From NCBI GenBank assembly GCA_900542935.1, contig UQPN01000026.1:1-27049 (forward strand): a stretch of 27,049 nt of DNA. Reading direction: 5' to 3'. This DNA comes from an uncultured Eubacteriales bacterium (GTDB taxonomy: Bacteria; Bacillota; Clostridia; Christensenellales; Borkfalkiaceae). Of the stretch, positions 1-8,409 are shown one piece after another. Both the position numbers and the translations under genes were made by a program. The notes under the pieces are model-generated. The model worked only from the letters and a program-made list of their open reading frames with translations, did not search any database and had not been told where the DNA came from. Numbering within the stretch: position 1 is the stretch's first letter; each line of letters starts with the position of its first letter.

Positions 1-1171
1 CGCCGATCAGTTCCCCGATGCCGGGCACCAGCAAATCCGCCGCCGCCACCGTCTTGCCGTCGTCGTTCTGCTTCATGTAAAACGCCTTGATTTCCTTGGG
101 ATAATCGGTCAGGAACACCGGCTTTTTAAACACGGTTTCCGTAAGATACCGCTCGTGCTCGCTCTGCAAATCTTTGCCCCAGAAAATATTCTTGTCGTCG
201 AATTCGTTTGCGTGCTCTTTTAAAATCTCAATCGCCTCGGTGTACGGCAACCGCACGAAATCGTTTTCCGTAACGTTTTTCAGCCGTTCCAGAAGCCCCG
301 TATCCACAAATTTATTCAAAAAATCCAGCTCGTCTTTGCAGGTTTCTCCGACGTACGAAATAATGTATTTCACCATCGCTTCCGCCACGTCCATATCCCC
401 CGCAAGGTCGCAGAACGCCATTTCCGGCTCTATCATCCAGAATTCCGCCGCATGCCGCGCCGTGTTGGAATGTTCCGCGCGGAACGTCGGTCCGAACGTG
501 TACACGTTGGAAAAAGCCATTGCGTACGTTTCCGCGTTCAGCTGCCCCGAAACGGTAAGCGAAGCTTTTTTCCCGAAGAAATCCTGCTTATAATCGGGCG
601 CTTTGCCGCTCTTTGCCAGCTCTTCGAGGGGCAGCGTGGTTACCTGAAACATCGCGCCCGCGCCTTCGCAGTCGCTGCCCGTGATAATGGGCGTATGCAC
701 GTACACAAACCCGCGCTCGTTAAAAAACTTATGAATGGCGAACGCCGCTTCGCTGCGGATTTTAAACACCGCCGAAAAGAGATTCGTCCGCGGGCGGAGA
801 TGCGCGATTTCCCGTAAAAATTCCACGGAATGGCGCTTTTTCTGCAGCGGATAATCGGGCGAAGATTCCCCCTCCGCAACGATTTTTTTCGCCTTGATTT
901 CGTAAGGCTGCTTATTTTCGGGCGTAGCTACCACTTCGCCCGTAACGAAAATCGCCGCGCCCACGTTCTGATGCGCTATCTCGTCGTAATTTTCCAGCGT
1001 GGCGCGTTCAAACACGATCTGCGTGTTTTTAAAGCAGCTGCCGTCGGAAAGTTCGATAAATCCGAACGCCTTGGAATCGCGCACCGTCTTGATCCAGCCG
1101 GCAACGCCAACCGTTTTGCCGGCGTACGCCGCTACGTCCGCGGCGATTTTTTTCAGTTCGATTCTGTCCAT
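1..1171 (-). CDS. asnS: Asparaginyl-tRNA synthetase, C-terminus cut by window edge
   Basis: This cytoplasmic class II aminoacyl-tRNA synthetase attaches asparagine to tRNA-Asn. The visible 390 codons begin with MDRIELKK and include an N-terminal OB-fold anticodon-binding domain (about residues 15-105, with VGVAGWIKTVRDSKAFGF). The catalytic domain follows. Class II motif 2 is clear as TFRAEHSNTARHAAEFWMIE, and the spacing and the PEMAF continuation favour AsnRS over AspRS. Motif 3 (the GxGxGxDR block) lies beyond the left edge, so roughly 70 residues are missing relative to the usual length of about 460. The ATG at 1169-1171 is preceded by a GGGAGAA-like ribosome site. No T-box leader fits in the roughly 60 nt between promoter and start. 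Function is confident; only completeness is open. Confidence 0.95.
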   Translation of the reverse strand, partial: MDRIELKKIAADVAAYAGKTVGVAGWIKTVRDSKAFGFIELSDGSCFKNTQIVFERATLENYDEIAHQNVGAAIFVTGEVVATPENKQPYEIKAKKIVAEGESSPDYPLQKKRHSVEFLREIAHLRPRTNLFSAVFKIRSEAAFAIHKFFNERGFVYVHTPIITGSDCEGAGAMFQVTTLPLEELAKSGKAPDYKQDFFGKKASLTVSGQLNAETYAMAFSNVYTFGPTFRAEHSNTARHAAEFWMIEPEMAFCDLAGDMDVAEAMVKYIISYVGETCKDELDFLNKFVDTGLLERLKNVTENDFVRLPYTEAIEILKEHANEFDDKNIFWGKDLQSEHERYLTETVFKKPVFLTDYPKEIKAFYMKQNDDGKTVAAADLLVPGIGELIG

Positions 1172-1235
1172 AATCGTCTTTCTCCCGTACCGCGACTTTT
1201 CGCCGCGGCAAGTCGTATGATATTTATACCTAAGT

Positions 1236-1264
1236 ATTATAACATTTTTTCAAAGAAAACACAA
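1236..1264 (-). promoter_or_regulatory. Sigma-A-like promoter of asnS
   Basis: On the minus strand a TTGTGT -35 (1259-1264) is followed after 17 bp by a perfect TATAAT -10 (1236-1241). It lies about 65 bp upstream of the asnS start codon. The same TTGTGT-N17-TATAAT form recurs at recF. Confidence 0.6.
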
Positions 1265-1547
1265 TCGTTTCACGGAAAAAAGTTCGCACTTTTCGATTTT
1301 TCGAAAAAAATATTTTATAATTCTTTATCGATTCCGGTCGAAGCTTCGAGTTTTAAGGCGATTTTCACGGTATTTTTCCCTTGCGCCGTCATCGGAAAGC
1401 GACTTCTGTCCGCCGCCCGTTCTTTGCAAAACGAAGCCGCCCGCTCCTTGCTTTCCCCTCCGGTCGGACTTAACCTGTTTCGTTAAGCCGGCATTTTTCC
1501 TGCCCGCCCGCCGTTATTTTCATTTCGGCGACGTCGCATACTTTATT
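1265..1547. other. Intergenic stretch between asnS and the VanW-family gene
   Basis: No gene is convincing here. On the minus strand an open frame ends at TAA 1315-1317 and reads MTAQGKNTVKIALKLEASTG from an ATG at 1390-1392. It has no ribosome site and no homology that I recognise, so I do not call it. No clear terminator for the VanW gene is visible. Confidence 0.4.
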
Positions 1548-3029
1548 TCACGGCGCGTCCTTTTCCTCACCGTTTTCTTCCGTCTTTCCCGCCGCGACCT
1601 CCGCTTTCTTTACCGCTACGCCGTAAATACCCCGTACGGGCGCATAGCTGTCCGAAAACAATTTCTCCCGGCAAATCAGTCTGCCGTTCTCGTACGTTTC
1701 GCGGTACAGCACGCTTTTTATTCCCTCTTTCGGCGCGCGCAACCAGATTCTCCCCTCGCCGTCCGCAGGCAAGCCCGCCGCTTCCTTTGCCGAAAGTTTT
1801 TTCTCTTCCGCTTCGGGCGGAGGCGTGCGCCCCGTGATTTTCCCGCACAGCGCATACGTCCGCCGGCTTCTCGTGCCGTAAAACGTAACCGTAACTCTCT
1901 TGCCGGCGCACACCGCCCGAAGATACACCGGGTACGCAAACGGATTGACGATTTTCAGATCGCACCGCGACGAAACCGCGGCGTCCCGCGAGGCGGGCAC
2001 ATACGAAACGGAAAGCGAATGATTCCTGCGTTCCGTAACGTTCAGCCCCGATAAAAGCGCGGCGTTGAAAAGCGTGGTGCTCGCCTGACACACGCCGCCG
2101 CCCACACCCGAAATAAATTCGCCGCTCTGAATGATTTTCGCCTCTTTGAATCCGCGTGCCGCCGTGCGTTCTCCCACCGTTTTGTTAAAGGAAAGCGCCT
2201 CGCCGCCCTCCAGCGTAACGCCGTTTAAAAACGAAGCGGCAAGTTCGATATTGCGGCACCTGTTCCCGCCCGAAGAGGAATATTCCGTCGTATACGAAGC
2301 CAGTTTTTCCGTGCATTTCAGCGCGTCTTTCATCGTAAACGAAGCGCGCGCCGTCCGCGCGTATTTCCGCATATCCAGCCGCGGAAATTCATATCCGTGT
2401 TCCTTTAAATCAAGCGAAGAAAGCGCGCTTTCCAGCGCCCGCGAAAATTTTTCCCGATCGATCAGCACGCCGTCTTTTTCTCTCTCGTACGAAAATCCGT
2501 TTTTATCGAAAATCACGCGCGCGTTTTTCACGGGAATTTCCGCGGCGGCAATCAGCCGTTCCGCCCCCTCGCCGAAAAGACGGCAGCGCATTTTCGTTTC
2601 GTATCTTCCGCCCCGCTCCGCGCGCGAAAAAATCTCTTCCAGGTCGTCGTCAAATCCTATTTCGCACGGAGAAACGATTTCCGTTCCCTCCGCCGTATCG
2701 GCATACAGGCAGGGAATCCTGCGCCTTTCCTCCGCGCGGATTTGTTCGAACGCCGTCCTTTTTTCCTTTCCGCCCACGTCTACGCCGCATACGCACACCC
2801 CCGCGGGGAAATATTCCCTCGTTTCTATCCCCGCCGCCTGCGCCGTGCGCTCCGCATAAAATTCGTTTGAAAAACGCCCGTTTTCCCGCACGATAAACGG
2901 AAAAAACAGAAACAAAAACGCAAACGCCATAAAAATCGCCGCCGAAAAAACGCTCCCCGTAAGGAGCGCGCTTTTTCGCTTTGAAAATTCCGTTTTTCCG
3001 CCGAACATTTTCCCGCCGTATCCGCGCAT
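1548..3029 (-). CDS. VanW family protein, membrane-anchored and cell-wall associated
   Basis: This 493-residue protein has a basic N-terminus followed by one hydrophobic segment at about residues 20-47, so it is probably a membrane-anchored or secreted envelope protein. The middle (about 60-240) resembles the peptidoglycan-binding-4 type region usually found ahead of VanW. The VanW domain (about 260-385) is unmistakable from GVGGGVCQASTTLFNAALL and RNHSLSVSYVPASRDAAV. The last 80 residues (YRETYENGRLICREKLFSDSY) look like a G5-type tail. The ATG at 3029 has GGAGG ten bases upstream; an internal Met8 is a possible alternative. The gene lies 35 bp behind recF on the same strand and may be co-transcribed. 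The biochemical role of VanW proteins is not established, and vancomycin resistance should not be inferred. Confidence 0.88.
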   Translation of the reverse strand: MRGYGGKMFGGKTEFSKRKSALLTGSVFSAAIFMAFAFLFLFFPFIVRENGRFSNEFYAERTAQAAGIETREYFPAGVCVCGVDVGGKEKRTAFEQIRAEERRRIPCLYADTAEGTEIVSPCEIGFDDDLEEIFSRAERGGRYETKMRCRLFGEGAERLIAAAEIPVKNARVIFDKNGFSYEREKDGVLIDREKFSRALESALSSLDLKEHGYEFPRLDMRKYARTARASFTMKDALKCTEKLASYTTEYSSSGGNRCRNIELAASFLNGVTLEGGEALSFNKTVGERTAARGFKEAKIIQSGEFISGVGGGVCQASTTLFNAALLSGLNVTERRNHSLSVSYVPASRDAAVSSRCDLKIVNPFAYPVYLRAVCAGKRVTVTFYGTRSRRTYALCGKITGRTPPPEAEEKKLSAKEAAGLPADGEGRIWLRAPKEGIKSVLYRETYENGRLICREKLFSDSYAPVRGIYGVAVKKAEVAAGKTEENGEEKDAP

Positions 3030-3064
3030 AGCTTTTCCGCCTCCGCTATATATACTGCGCGGTT

Positions 3065-4150
3065 TCAGCGTAAAATATGCCCGTCGTCGATGCGGATTTT
3101 ATTCGCTTCTTTTCCGTACAGAGCGCGCTCGGCATGCGTGCAGGTAACAATCGTCTGCAGCCCGTCTATCCGCGATACCAGTTTTTTGCGCCGCAGCGTG
3201 TCCAGCTCGCTCATCACGTCGTCTAAAATCAACACGGGGTATTCCCCCGCCACTTCCCTGAAAATTTCCACTTCGGCAAGTTTCAGAGCCAGCGCCGCCG
3301 TACGCGTCTGCCCCTGCGAAGCGTACCCCCGCGCCTCTTTGCCGGAAATCACGAACGAAATGTCGTCCCGATGCGGTCCCACCGTGGTATACCCCAGCCG
3401 TCTGTCCTTTTCGTACGAATTTTTCAGCCGCTTTTTCAGCCGTTCCGCTATCTCCTCTTCGTCGCCCGTATACGTCTGGTCGGGCGTCAGCGAAAGCGTC
3501 TCTTTTCCGTCCGTCAGATAGGCGTGCGTATCCGCCGCGTACGCCACCAGCCTCGCCAGAAACTCTCTTCGTTTCACGGCAATCGCCGCGGCGTAACGGC
3601 AAAGCTGCTCGTCCCACACGGGCAGCGTGGCGGCCACCGTCCCGTAATCGGGATTTTTCAATAAAGCGTTCCGCTGATCGAGTATCCGCATATACCTGAG
3701 AAGCGCGGTGTAATACGCCGGCGACGTCTGCGAAACGGACATATTGATAAACCGCCTCCGCTCGTCCGGACCGTCCTGTATCAGCCTCAGCTCCCCCGGC
3801 GAAAAGAACACGCTGTTGATATGCCCCATCAGATCCGCGCTCTTCGTCAGCTTCGTGCCGTTCACGTACAAAGCGCGCTTGTTTTCCGAAATATCCGCTT
3901 CAATCGTAACGCGCCCGTAACGGTTTTCCGCCTCGGCTTTGATTTCCGCCGTTTCCGCCCCGATGCGAATCAGCTGTTTATCGTGGCGTATGCGCAAAGA
4001 CGAGCCGGTGCAAAGATAAAACACCGCCTCGGCGCAGTTGGTTTTGCCCTGCCCGTTTTTGCCGAACAGCACGTTCAGCCCGTCCGAAAAAACAAAGGTT
4101 TCTTCGCTATAATTTCTGAAATTGCGGAGAGTGAGAGATCTGATCTGCAT
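3065..4150 (-). CDS. recF: DNA replication and repair protein RecF
   Basis: RecF is an SMC-like ATPase that loads RecA at gapped DNA with RecO and RecR. From MQIRSLTLRNFRNY the protein is 361 residues, the normal family length. It shows the Walker A GKNGQGKT at residues 30-37, the ABC signature region YASQGQTRTAALALKLAE near the C-terminal third, and Walker B VLILDDVMSELD. The frame stays open for 39 more codons upstream, but that extension is low complexity and crosses the promoter, so I place the start at ATG 4148-4150. The gene is divergent from dnaA instead of lying in the common dnaA-dnaN-recF order. The VanW-family gene follows 35 bp downstream. Confidence 0.95.
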   Translation of the reverse strand: MQIRSLTLRNFRNYSEETFVFSDGLNVLFGKNGQGKTNCAEAVFYLCTGSSLRIRHDKQLIRIGAETAEIKAEAENRYGRVTIEADISENKRALYVNGTKLTKSADLMGHINSVFFSPGELRLIQDGPDERRRFINMSVSQTSPAYYTALLRYMRILDQRNALLKNPDYGTVAATLPVWDEQLCRYAAAIAVKRREFLARLVAYAADTHAYLTDGKETLSLTPDQTYTGDEEEIAERLKKRLKNSYEKDRRLGYTTVGPHRDDISFVISGKEARGYASQGQTRTAALALKLAEVEIFREVAGEYPVLILDDVMSELDTLRRKKLVSRIDGLQTIVTCTHAERALYGKEANKIRIDDGHILR

Positions 4151-4190
4151 AATAATTTTGCCCGAAATCGAAAAACGGCGGCAAAAACAC

Positions 4191-4246
4191 TTTCTTTTCC
4201 GCGCGTTTTGTATTATAATTATAGCAGAAAATTTCAAAAAACACAA
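4191..4246. promoter_or_regulatory. Divergent recF/dnaA promoter region
   Basis: Two TATAAT hexamers overlap in opposite orientation: plus strand 4214-4219 toward dnaA and minus strand 4218-4223 toward recF. The recF side has a TTGTGT -35 at 4241-4246 with 17-bp spacing. On the dnaA side the position 17 bp upstream (4191-4196, TTTCTT) is a poor -35, so that promoter is less certain. The overlap implies that polymerase cannot occupy both promoters at once. Confidence 0.6.
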
Positions 4247-4261
4247 AGAAAAAACGCGCGG
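4199..4261. repeat. 11-bp perfect inverted repeat flanking the recF/dnaA promoters
   Basis: CCGCGCGTTTT at 4199-4209 is the exact reverse complement of AAAACGCGCGG at 4251-4261. The 41 bp between the arms contain both overlapping -10 elements. The arms lie outside any coding region. They could be paired operator half-sites, or could form a cruciform across the divergent promoters. This is a direct sequence observation; the function is unknown. Confidence 0.6.
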
Positions 4262-4315
4262 CTGCACAAAAACTATGCAAAAAAAGAGAAAAATCCGCGC
4301 AAGGAGGAAATCGTT

Positions 4316-5671
4316 TTGGCTGAAAAATCGCAGGTACTCTATTTATGGAAGCTGATCCGCGACAGGATTCAGAACGTCATACCGCCCGTCGTGTTCGATA
4401 CGTTCATCAAAGATCTCGAACCGGAGGACGTCATCGGCAGAAAAATCATTTTAAAAGCGCAGACGGTGATGACGGCGGATACCATCGTAAAAAAACACTC
4501 CGCCGCCATCAACGACGCCGTGGAAAAGGCGAACGTCGGATTAGACGGCTTCCGCATGTACGTGGAAAATTCGGTAGCGTACCCTCTCGAAGGAGAGGAG
4601 GACTTTTCCGATTCCTTCCGCACGGTGCCGCTCAATAAAAATTATACGTTCGATTCGTTCGTGGTAGGCAGCGGCAACAAATTCGTGTATGCCGCCGCAA
4701 AAGCCGTGGCGGAACACCCCGGCGATAATTTCAACCCCCTCTTCATTTACGGCGAATCGGGCTTGGGCAAAACCCACCTTCTGCAGGCAATTGCCAATTA
4801 CGTGGCGGAACACGATCCCGCAAAGCACGTTTTATACACCACCTGCGATAACTTTCTCAACGAATTCATCGATTCGATGATTGCGGGGAAATTTTCCTCG
4901 CGCGATAAAAGCACAAGGTTCCGCAACCACTACCGCGGCGTGGATATTTTAATGATCGACGATATCCAGTTTCTCGCGAAAAAACCGGGCGTGCAGGAAG
5001 AATTTTTCCACACCTTCAACGAGCTTTTCTCGCAGAACAAACAAATCGTTTTAACGTCCGATCGTCCTCCGAAAGAAATCGCCACGCTGGAAGAGCGACT
5101 CCGCACCCGTTTCGAAGGCGGACTCATCACCGACGTGCAACCGCCCGATACCGAAACGAAAATCGCCATTTTAAAACGCAAAGCCATGGAAAAACGCTGC
5201 TTTATCCCGGACGAAGTGCTGGAATATCTCGCCGGCGATTCCGGGCACGACGTGCGCACGCTGGAAGGCAGGCTCAACAAAGTGATTTTCGCCTCGAAAC
5301 TGCACGAAGAGCCCATCTCCCTCTCGCTCGCCCGCAAAGCGCTCAACGAATCCGTGCGCGAAAGCGGCGAAGAAAAAGAGGACGTTACCCCCGAATCCAT
5401 CATTTCGGCGGTCTGCTCCTATTATAAATGCCGCAAAGAAGACCTGCTCGGCAAAGGCAAAAAAGCCGACCTCGTACGCGCGCGGCAAATCTGCGCGTAT
5501 TTAATGTGCGAACTTCTCTCCCTCCCCCTCGTTTCCGTAGGCAACTTAATGGGCGGCAGAGATCACACCACCATCATGTACTCCCGCGATAAGGTGGAAG
5601 ATTTAATCCGCCTCAACGAAAAAATCGCCAAGGAAGTCGACGACGTGAAAAACGCCGTGTACAAGCGTTGA
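4316..5671 (+). CDS. dnaA: Chromosomal replication initiator protein DnaA
   Basis: DnaA is the AAA+ ATPase that opens the chromosome origin by binding DnaA boxes. The start is TTG at 4316-4318, eight bases after a consensus AAGGAGG (4301-4307). This gives 451 residues, the normal length; the open frame continues upstream only through the promoter. Domain I is at about 1-75 and a short linker follows. The AAA+ module has Walker A GESGLGKT near residue 146 and Walker B ILMIDDIQF near 211. The C-terminal helix-turn-helix carries the DnaA signature GGRDHTTIMYSRDKV near 413. It is divergent from recF and is followed 47 bp later by mnmG. No dnaN follows, which is unusual. Confidence 0.97.
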   Translation: MAEKSQVLYLWKLIRDRIQNVIPPVVFDTFIKDLEPEDVIGRKIILKAQTVMTADTIVKKHSAAINDAVEKANVGLDGFRMYVENSVAYPLEGEEDFSDSFRTVPLNKNYTFDSFVVGSGNKFVYAAAKAVAEHPGDNFNPLFIYGESGLGKTHLLQAIANYVAEHDPAKHVLYTTCDNFLNEFIDSMIAGKFSSRDKSTRFRNHYRGVDILMIDDIQFLAKKPGVQEEFFHTFNELFSQNKQIVLTSDRPPKEIATLEERLRTRFEGGLITDVQPPDTETKIAILKRKAMEKRCFIPDEVLEYLAGDSGHDVRTLEGRLNKVIFASKLHEEPISLSLARKALNESVRESGEEKEDVTPESIISAVCSYYKCRKEDLLGKGKKADLVRARQICAYLMCELLSLPLVSVGNLMGGRDHTTIMYSRDKVEDLIRLNEKIAKEVDDVKNAVYKR

Positions 5672-5718
5672 AAAACGCTCCGCTTTTTCGCAAAAATTAA
5701 AAACAACGATAAAAAACC

Positions 5719-7590
5719 ATGAAAGACTTTGAAGAATATACCGCCGACGCGGTTGTCATCGGCGGCGGACACGCGGGCGCGGAAGCCGCGCTGGCGCTCG
5801 CACGCACGGGCGTCGATACGGTGATGCTCACCCTGAATTTAGACGGCATCGGCTTTCTGCCCTGCAACCCCTCGATCGGCGGCACGGCGAAGGGGCATCT
5901 CGTGCGCGAAATCGACGCGCTCGGCGGCGAAATGGGCGTCGTCGCCGATAAAACGGCGCTGCAGATGCGCATGCTCAACGCGGGCAAAGGCGCGGCGGTG
6001 CAATGCCTGCGCGCGCAGACGGATAAAGCGGCGTACCACCGCGAAATGAAGCGCGTGCTCGAAAACGCCGAAAATCTGCGTATCCTGCAGGCGGAAGCGG
6101 CGGAAATTCTCACGGAAAACGGCGCGTGCGCCGGCGTAAAAACCACGTACGGCGGCATTATCCGCTGCCGCGCCGTCGTCGTCTGCACGGGCGTATATTT
6201 AAATTCGCAGACGATTACGGGCGAACTGGTGCAAAAAAGCGGACCGAACGGCTTTTCCCGCGCCACCTATCTCACGGATTCTCTCGCCCGACTCGGCTAC
6301 AAAATCCGCCGTTTCAAAACGGGCACGCCCGCGCGCGTGGACGGCAAAACGGTAAACTTCGCCGCGTGCGAAGAACAGAAAGGCGACGAAAAAGGCTACG
6401 CTTTCTCGTTTATGACAAGCGCTCCGCCGAAAAACACGGCTTCGTGCCACCTCACCTACACCAACGCGATTACGCACAAAATCATTCTCGATAATCTCGA
6501 TCGTTCCCCCCTCTACAACGGCGCCATCACCTCCACGGGCCCCCGCTACTGCCCGTCCGTAGAAACGAAAATCGTACGTTTCAAAGATAAGGAACGCCAC
6601 CAGATTTTTCTGGAACCGGAAGGCGCGGACACTTCGGAAATTTACGTACAGGGCATGAGCACTTCCATGCCGCACGATATCCAGCGGCAGATGTACGCCT
6701 CGGTGGCGGGGCTGGAACATGCGGACATCGTGCGCTACGGCTACGCCATCGAATACGACTGCATCGATACGCTGGACGTCCTCCCCACGCTCGAATTCAA
6801 AAAGGTATCGGGCGTGTACACGGCGGGGCAGATCAACGGCACTTCCGGCTACGAAGAAGCGGCGGCGCAGGGCTTGATTGCCGGTCTGAACGCCTCTTTG
6901 AAGCTTCGCGGCAAGCCACCGCTCGTCCTCAGGCGCGATCAGGCGTATATCGGCGTTTTAATCGACGACCTCGTTACCAAAGGCACCGACGAACCCTACC
7001 GCATGATGACTTCCCGCGCGGAATACCGCGTTTGCCTCCGTCAGGACGATTCCGATTTCCGTTTAACCCCGCTCGGCTACGAATGCGGACTCGTAAGCGA
7101 AGAACGCTATCGAAAATACTTGCGGCGCAAACAGACCTACGAAAAAGCGCTCGCGCTGCTCGATAAAAAAATCGAACGGGAAAAGTGTCTGGATTTGTTG
7201 CAGAAACACGGTTACGAACCGCCTCACTGCGCGCTGTCGTTCGCCGATTTAATCCGCCGCAACGTATCTCTTTCCGAAATTTTCGAAGAATACGCCGAAG
7301 ATTTGCCGGAAGAAGCCAAGGAACTCCCGTCGGACGTTCTGGAATCGGCGGAAATTTCCGTAAAATACGGCGGCTACGTCAAACAGGCGGAAGAACAGAT
7401 CGCGCGGGCGAAAAAACTGGAAGAAAAATCTCTTCCCGCAAACATCGATTATTCGTCCATCGAAGGCTTGCGGCTGGAAGCGCGGGAAAAATTAAACCGC
7501 GTCCGCCCGCTGAATCTGGGGCAGGCAGGGCGCATTTCCGGCGTAAACCCTGCGGATATCGCCGTTTTGATGGTCTATCTTTCCCGCTGA
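5719..7590 (+). CDS. mnmG: tRNA uridine-5-carboxymethylaminomethyl synthesis enzyme MnmG (GidA)
   Basis: MnmG is an FAD enzyme that works with the GTPase MnmE to modify wobble U34 of several tRNAs. The 623-residue protein matches the family length. It has the Rossmann FAD motif GGGHAGAEAALALARTG at about residues 15-31, then CNPSIGGTAKGHLVREIDAL, the family signature GPRYCPSVETKIVRF, and GYEEAAAQGLIAGLNA. The C-terminal helical domain for MnmE/tRNA contact is complete. The ATG at 5719 has no recognisable Shine-Dalgarno sequence; the preceding bases are A-rich. It starts 47 bp after dnaA and probably shares its transcript. A strong terminator follows the stop codon. Confidence 0.97.
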   Translation: MKDFEEYTADAVVIGGGHAGAEAALALARTGVDTVMLTLNLDGIGFLPCNPSIGGTAKGHLVREIDALGGEMGVVADKTALQMRMLNAGKGAAVQCLRAQTDKAAYHREMKRVLENAENLRILQAEAAEILTENGACAGVKTTYGGIIRCRAVVVCTGVYLNSQTITGELVQKSGPNGFSRATYLTDSLARLGYKIRRFKTGTPARVDGKTVNFAACEEQKGDEKGYAFSFMTSAPPKNTASCHLTYTNAITHKIILDNLDRSPLYNGAITSTGPRYCPSVETKIVRFKDKERHQIFLEPEGADTSEIYVQGMSTSMPHDIQRQMYASVAGLEHADIVRYGYAIEYDCIDTLDVLPTLEFKKVSGVYTAGQINGTSGYEEAAAQGLIAGLNASLKLRGKPPLVLRRDQAYIGVLIDDLVTKGTDEPYRMMTSRAEYRVCLRQDDSDFRLTPLGYECGLVSEERYRKYLRRKQTYEKALALLDKKIEREKCLDLLQKHGYEPPHCALSFADLIRRNVSLSEIFEEYAEDLPEEAKELPSDVLESAEISVKYGGYVKQAEEQIARAKKLEEKSLPANIDYSSIEGLRLEAREKLNRVRPLNLGQAGRISGVNPADIAVLMVYLSR

Positions 7591-7621
7591 CGGACGTCCG
7601 AAAGCAGCATACAAAAAATTC

Positions 7622-7660
7622 AAAAAAAGCCCCGACGGAAGATTTTCCGTCGGGTTTTTT
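7622..7660. terminator. Bidirectional rho-independent terminator between mnmG and the alarmone synthetase
   Basis: A perfect 10-bp stem, CCCGACGGAA (7631-7640) with TTCCGTCGGG (7645-7654), encloses a 4-base loop. Six T residues (7655-7660) follow on the plus strand. Seven A residues (7622-7628) precede the stem, giving a T-run on the minus strand. It ends mnmG on one side and the converging alarmone synthetase gene on the other. Confidence 0.93.
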
Positions 7661-7670
7661 GAAGATTCAT

Positions 7671-8327
7671 TTACTTTTCCGCTGCCGAAATGCGCTTATA
7701 CATATCCTGCATCTGCGCGTCGATTTCGGCGATTTTCTGCGAACATTCCAGCATCTCTTCGTTGATGCCTTCGGGCAGCTTCGATTTATCCGCCTTATAC
7801 CGCACGTCGTGTTCGAGGCTCGCCCAGAAATCCATCGCAATCGTGCGTATCTGCACTTCCGCCAGCACGTATTCCGTACGGTCGGATAAATACACGGGCA
7901 CTTTGATGTCGAGGTGCAGCGAACGGTACCCGTTATAGTTGGGCGTTTTTATGTAATCCTGCCGCTTCACAAGTTCGAGGTCCGTCTGCCTCAGCAACAT
8001 TTCCGCCACGGCGTACACGTCGTCGATATAGTTGCACACCACCCGTACGCCCGCCACGTCGTTCACGTTCTTCTTCGCCGATTCTATGGTAACGGGCACG
8101 CCCTTTTTAATCAGTTTCGCAATGATGCTGTCCGCCGATTTCAGCCGGCTCTCCACGTGGTGTATGGGGTTCCGCGCGTATAAAACGTTGAATTCGTTGT
8201 TTAAAACTTCCAGTTTCAGTTTTAAAAGCCGCACCGCCGAATCGTACAGATTCTGCATTTCAAGAAACTCGTGCGAGCCGTAAAACGAAGATATGTCCCC
8301 GTTCCTGCCGTTTTTGCTTTCGTACAT
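7671..8327 (-). CDS. Small alarmone synthetase (YjbM/RelP-like GTP pyrophosphokinase)
   Basis: Proteins of this type transfer pyrophosphate from ATP to GTP/GDP to make (p)ppGpp in the cytoplasm. The 218 residues consist of a single RelA/SpoT synthetase domain, with no hydrolase or TGS/ACT regions. Recognisable blocks are RLKSADSIIAKL, DVAGVRVVCNYIDDVY, YNGYRSLHLDIKVPV and the substrate-contacting EVQIRTIAMDFWASLEHDVRYK. The ATG at 8327 has GGGGAGG six bases upstream. An open extension of 19 codons would cross the promoter and is rejected. Length and domain content fit the YjbM group better than full-length Rel. It has its own promoter and a strong terminator, so it is probably monocistronic, although MATE readthrough is possible. 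Confidence 0.9.
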   Translation of the reverse strand: MYESKNGRNGDISSFYGSHEFLEMQNLYDSAVRLLKLKLEVLNNEFNVLYARNPIHHVESRLKSADSIIAKLIKKGVPVTIESAKKNVNDVAGVRVVCNYIDDVYAVAEMLLRQTDLELVKRQDYIKTPNYNGYRSLHLDIKVPVYLSDRTEYVLAEVQIRTIAMDFWASLEHDVRYKADKSKLPEGINEEMLECSQKIAEIDAQMQDMYKRISAAEK

Positions 8328-8355
8328 AAGCCGCCTCCCCTCGTTCGTCTTTTCC

Positions 8356-8384
8356 AGTATAACACACTTCGGGAAATTTTTCAA
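8356..8384 (-). promoter_or_regulatory. Sigma-A promoter of the small alarmone synthetase
   Basis: On the minus strand TTGAAA (8379-8384) and TATACT (8356-8361) are separated by 17 bp. They lie about 28 bp upstream of the start codon at 8327 and just after the MATE stop codon at 8410. Confidence 0.75.
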
Positions 8385-8409
8385 GCAATCGCGCCGCCGT
8401 ACGAAGTTT

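Noticed and set aside
1172..1235. T-box leader for asnS
   Set aside because: The space between promoter and start codon is far too short, and no T-box bulge sequence is present.
2131..2859. Long plus-strand open frame (242 codons) opposite the VanW-family gene
   Set aside because: It is an antisense shadow of a GC-rich coding gene, rich in Ser/Arg/Pro, with no family features.
1548..3029. Vancomycin-resistance gene cluster
   Set aside because: VanW-domain proteins are widespread and no vanHAX-type genes are present.
3821..4315. Long N-terminal extension of the DnaA frame
   Set aside because: It crosses the recF gene and the divergent promoters; the TTG with AAGGAGG at 4301 gives the normal DnaA start and length.
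5003..5014. TTTTCCACA within dnaA as a DnaA box
   Set aside because: A single match inside coding sequence without a cluster; not evidence for an origin.
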